Assembly: GCA_017501225.1 (NCBI GenBank)
Contig: JAFVXH010000005.1
Span: 1 to 41,921, forward strand
DNA from: Clostridia bacterium
GTDB lineage: Bacteria > Bacillota > Clostridia > Oscillospirales > CAG-272
Direction of reading: 5' to 3'
Length of the DNA stretch: 41,921 nt
The notes under the pieces were generated by a model. The model searched no databases. It saw nothing but the letters and a program-made list of their open reading frames with translations, and was not told the DNA's origin. The position numbers were made by a program, and so were the translations under genes. The stretch's first letter is position 1; the number at the start of each line of letters is the position of its first letter. Shown one piece after another: positions 40,172 through 41,921 of the stretch.

Positions 40172-40462
40172 ATGAGATCGATTTTAGAAGAGTTATTCTA
40201 TGGCAATGTGTGCCCTAATACAGATTGCAGAAGCTAAAGCAAAGAAACAAAGGAACTAATGGGGTATATTGCAGACCACCACGACAAGTTGATGAAGGAA
40301 ATAACTGACGAACAGAAAGAGACTTTTGAAAAATTTTCAGATTGCTATGATGAGCTTACCGATATCAACGAGGGGGAGATATTTGTTTATGCCTTCCGAC
40401 TTGGAATGAGAATTGCTATCGAATCGCTTTTACCTACCACCGATTCTTCAAATATCTGCTAA
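40172..40462 (+). pseudogene. DUF6809-type gene interrupted by an in-frame TAA
   Basis: ATG 40172 follows AGGAGG (40159-40164) and begins MRSILEELFYGNVCPNTDCRS, the usual start of DUF6809 proteins. TAA at 40235-40237 stops it after 21 codons. The same frame continues without shift as SKETKELMGYIADHHDKL and later FEKFSDCYDELTDINEGEIFVYAFRLGMRIAIE, the family core, to 40462. So one nonsense codon splits the gene. Re-initiation at ATG 40259 (AAAGGA five bases upstream) could make a 67-aa core; otherwise it is a fresh pseudogene. Single-base sequence error is another option. It lies 19 bases after the integrase. Confidence 0.8.
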
Positions 40463-40531
40463 ATTATACGAACGGCAATATTTTGTGCTCTGTTGCTGTT
40501 ATAAAAATTACAGATAGAAAGAAGAATTATT

Positions 40532-40912
40532 ATGGCAAATATTGAAAATAAAGAAACTGTAAGCAACCCAATTAATAAGACCACAGAAACATTAATTAAA
40601 GAACTAGAAACGATGAGCGACGCAGGGCTGCACGACTTATTTATCTTTTTCTATAAGCTCAACTGTCAGCATGGAAATATAATCTACAATGAAACATTCA
40701 ATGAGTTTCTTGAAGCGTTCAACAGCAATCCATTCAAGCACCATGAGGACAAGGCATTTAGGAAAGAAATGATTGAAAATCTGACCAAGTATTGCTTTGA
40801 CCATATGAGTCTGCTGACTGCTACACTACTGCTCAAAAAGAAGTTTACGATTGATGAAGTAATCAATAACTACTACGCTAACGTAGATGTCTTTGGATAT
40901 GATGTATTCTAA
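40532..40912 (+). CDS. Unknown helical protein of the element (126 aa)
   Basis: No recognised domain. Mostly alpha-helical and acidic, e.g. TLIKELETMSDAGLHDLFIFFYKLNCQHG, with KKFTIDEVINNYYANVDVF at the end. ATG 40532 has AGAAAGAAG upstream. AT-rich codon use like the integrase and unlike the chromosomal genes. Followed by a TGCTAT-G-ATAGCA palindrome (40924-40936) and a terminator. Size and place suggest an accessory regulator or cargo gene of the mobile element. Confidence 0.75.
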   Translation: MANIENKETVSNPINKTTETLIKELETMSDAGLHDLFIFFYKLNCQHGNIIYNETFNEFLEAFNSNPFKHHEDKAFRKEMIENLTKYCFDHMSLLTATLLLKKKFTIDEVINNYYANVDVFGYDVF

Positions 40913-40968
40913 TTATTAAGCACTGCTATGATAGCACAAAATATCAATAAGGCACTGGCTTATATATA

Positions 40969-41000
40969 GATGGTGGTTCTTTGGAGCCATCATCTTTTTT
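40969..41000 (+). terminator. Terminator after unknown gene at 40532
   Basis: GATGGTGGTTC / GAGCCATCATC stem with TTTG loop and TTTTTT. Confidence 0.88.
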
Positions 41001-41099
41001 ATTCGTTTGTCGCATAAACATACGCTAAATTCAATGAAGACGGTTTTAAGACGTAGCCATAGATAGGCCTAGAATATGAAATAAGAAAGGTAGCCTACC

Positions 41100-41558
41100 A
41101 TGAACACATTATCACATAACTCAAATCCTTTATATGAATATTTGTCTGAGTTTGATAAAGCTCAGCTAAAGGCTTTATATGGCATACTCGTCCATTACTG
41201 GGTAAATCAAAAGGCATTCATTAGTAAGCGAAATTTCTTTAACTTATGGTGTGAGTTGAACGTGCTTTGTCATGAAGTGGATGAGGGCTTTCCTGATATT
41301 AATGACCACGAGCTTGTCAAATCATATTGTCATCAACATCCGTATTATTTTATTGATATTCTTGACACAGGGATAGTCATAAAGCTCTTCTGTAAGCATC
41401 TTGATGATAGGCTTGACCATCTAACTGCTATGGTTCAAAAGCTTGATACAGAAGGGATTTGGGCTGCCTGTGAGTGCGCAAATGAGGCTCTGGGCTTGTC
41501 TGAAAACATAGATGAATTGGTGGCTGAAATAGAGGAACATATAAAGACATATTCTTGA
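41100..41558 (+). CDS. Unknown protein of the element (152 aa)
   Basis: ATG 41100 follows AAAGG ten bases upstream. The protein is helical and acidic, with five or more cysteines (e.g. LWCELNVLCHEVD and WAACECANEALG), which may bind a metal or be chance. It has no signal peptide or membrane helix. Family not recognised. It has its own terminator. Same AT-rich codon pattern as the integrase. Confidence 0.75.
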   Translation: MNTLSHNSNPLYEYLSEFDKAQLKALYGILVHYWVNQKAFISKRNFFNLWCELNVLCHEVDEGFPDINDHELVKSYCHQHPYYFIDILDTGIVIKLFCKHLDDRLDHLTAMVQKLDTEGIWAACECANEALGLSENIDELVAEIEEHIKTYS

Positions 41559-41593
41559 TTTGGGTTGTAGACTATAAGTAAATAAAGGTAAGA

Positions 41594-41632
41594 AAAAAGC
41601 ATTGAGATCGGGTAGCGGTTTCAATGCTTTTT
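41594..41632 (+). terminator. Terminator after gene at 41100
   Basis: AAAAAGCATTGA / TCAATGCTTTTT perfect 12-bp stem with 15-base loop. Confidence 0.85.
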
Positions 41633-41710
41633 ATGATTATTGTGAAAAGTCTTGGCGTAAAAAATTTATATTTTAATTAAATATTTATATCATATATTAA
41701 AAGTTGAGTA

Positions 41711-41921
41711 TTAAAAAACTTTTGGGATAAAAAATATAATAAATAGATATACAATTAATACATTAGTTAACAAGTAAAATTGAAAAACTATAGATGTAAA
41801 AAAATAAATAATTGTTATAAATATAAATACAATAGTTGACAAGTAACATTGATAACCCAAGCTATACGAATATCTGCGAGGATTGGAAAGAACCTTAACT
41901 ACCTTCTCGCCGTCAAGCTCG
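41711..41921 (-). other. Possible 3' end of a gene entering from the right edge
   Basis: On the - strand a frame is open from the window edge (codon GAG 41920-41918) to TAA at 41713-41711, 69 codons. It begins ELDGEKVVKVLSNPRRYSYS and ends as a hydrophobic, Phe/Ile/Leu/Tyr-rich stretch. The hydrophobic part may be only a result of AT-rich sequence. Rising GC at the edge suggests a coding region begins there. Low confidence. Confidence 0.2.
41763..41852 (+). repeat. Pair of 21-bp direct repeats in AT-rich DNA
   Basis: TTAGTTAACAAGTAAAATTGA (41763-41783, one base longer stretch trimmed: TTAGTTAACAAGTAAAATTG) and ATAGTTGACAAGTAACATTG (41832-41851) match at 17 of 20 bases, 69 bases apart. They lie in the gene-free 41559-41921 stretch and might be iterons or integrase-arm-type sites; no direct evidence. 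Confidence 0.35.

Larger units (their letters stand above)
39060..41921. mobile_element. Left part of an integrated mobile element (integrase plus small genes)
   Basis: From about 39060 composition shifts to AT-rich, with AT-rich codons unlike the genes before. A tyrosine integrase is followed by a DUF6809-type gene, common on clostridial integrative elements, and small genes of unknown family. Neither the right boundary nor att sites are visible; no relaxase, replication or phage structural gene is seen in the window. Whether it is a phage, an ICE or a small island is open. Confidence 0.7.

Noticed and set aside
40235..40237. TAA read as a sense codon through code change
   Set aside because: TAA ends many other genes in the window (for example 3446 and 37290), so reassignment is not supported.

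Overview
The window looks like chromosomal DNA from an anaerobic Clostridia-type Bacillota, probably an uncultured gut lineage. The basis is strong AGGAGG-like ribosome binding sites, near-consensus TTGACA/TATAAT promoters with 17-base spacers, and typical clostridial families: DUF4364, zf_Tbcl-type zinc ribbon, DUF4093 Toprim, U32 peptidase, PduL, GGGtGRT protein and DUF6809. All assignments come from reading the sequence; no database search was run.

Layout. 1-383: tRNA-Phe (5' end cut off by the window), tRNA-Gly and tRNA-Cys, with hairpin terminators. 384-3500: an accessory stretch with two small lipoproteins, a small membrane protein whose start codon is non-canonical, and two nearly identical ~232-bp MITE-like repeats, each just upstream of a promoter. 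3500-12550: mostly single-gene + strand units: YwaF/TMEM164-like membrane protein, lipoprotein, AEC-family transporter, BspA-like leucine-rich-repeat surface protein, L-serine ammonia-lyase with a membrane-anchored 5'-nucleotidase-like phosphoesterase, and another lipoprotein. 12550-13240: an HTH repressor-like gene divergent from a zinc-ribbon membrane protein, with two 17-bp palindromic operators over the promoter between them. 13250-15630: Pit phosphate transporter with its DUF47 partner, and a divergent helical-bundle protein.

15685-24550 is mainly - strand housekeeping: an EF-G-like GTPase, an operon of membrane protein, metG, gpsA and tatD, a divergent membrane protein, and homoserine dehydrogenase. 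24750-26650 on the + strand holds a DUF4364 regulator, a SigH-like sigma factor and a zinc-ribbon protein. 26724-34657 is one long - strand operon driven from a promoter near 34840: exonuclease, DUF2007, thiI, a phosphoribosyltransferase, aspS, U32 peptidase, uppP and a Toprim protein; it serves tRNA modification and charging, nucleotide salvage and cell-wall lipid recycling. A ClpP/TepA-like protease follows at 35011-35850.

36053-39051 is a compact + strand operon with strong ribosome binding sites: pduL phosphotransacylase, an SGNH hydrolase, an IscU-like Fe-S scaffold protein and a GGGtGRT protein. The last two are the best candidate for a poorly described system: an Fe-S-scaffold-like protein rich in cysteine paired with a conserved protein of unknown function.

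From about 39060 to the end the base composition drops sharply to AT-rich. A tyrosine integrase with the full catalytic set is followed by a DUF6809-type gene interrupted by one in-frame TAA and two unknown small genes. This is the left part of an integrated mobile element; its right end is not visible.
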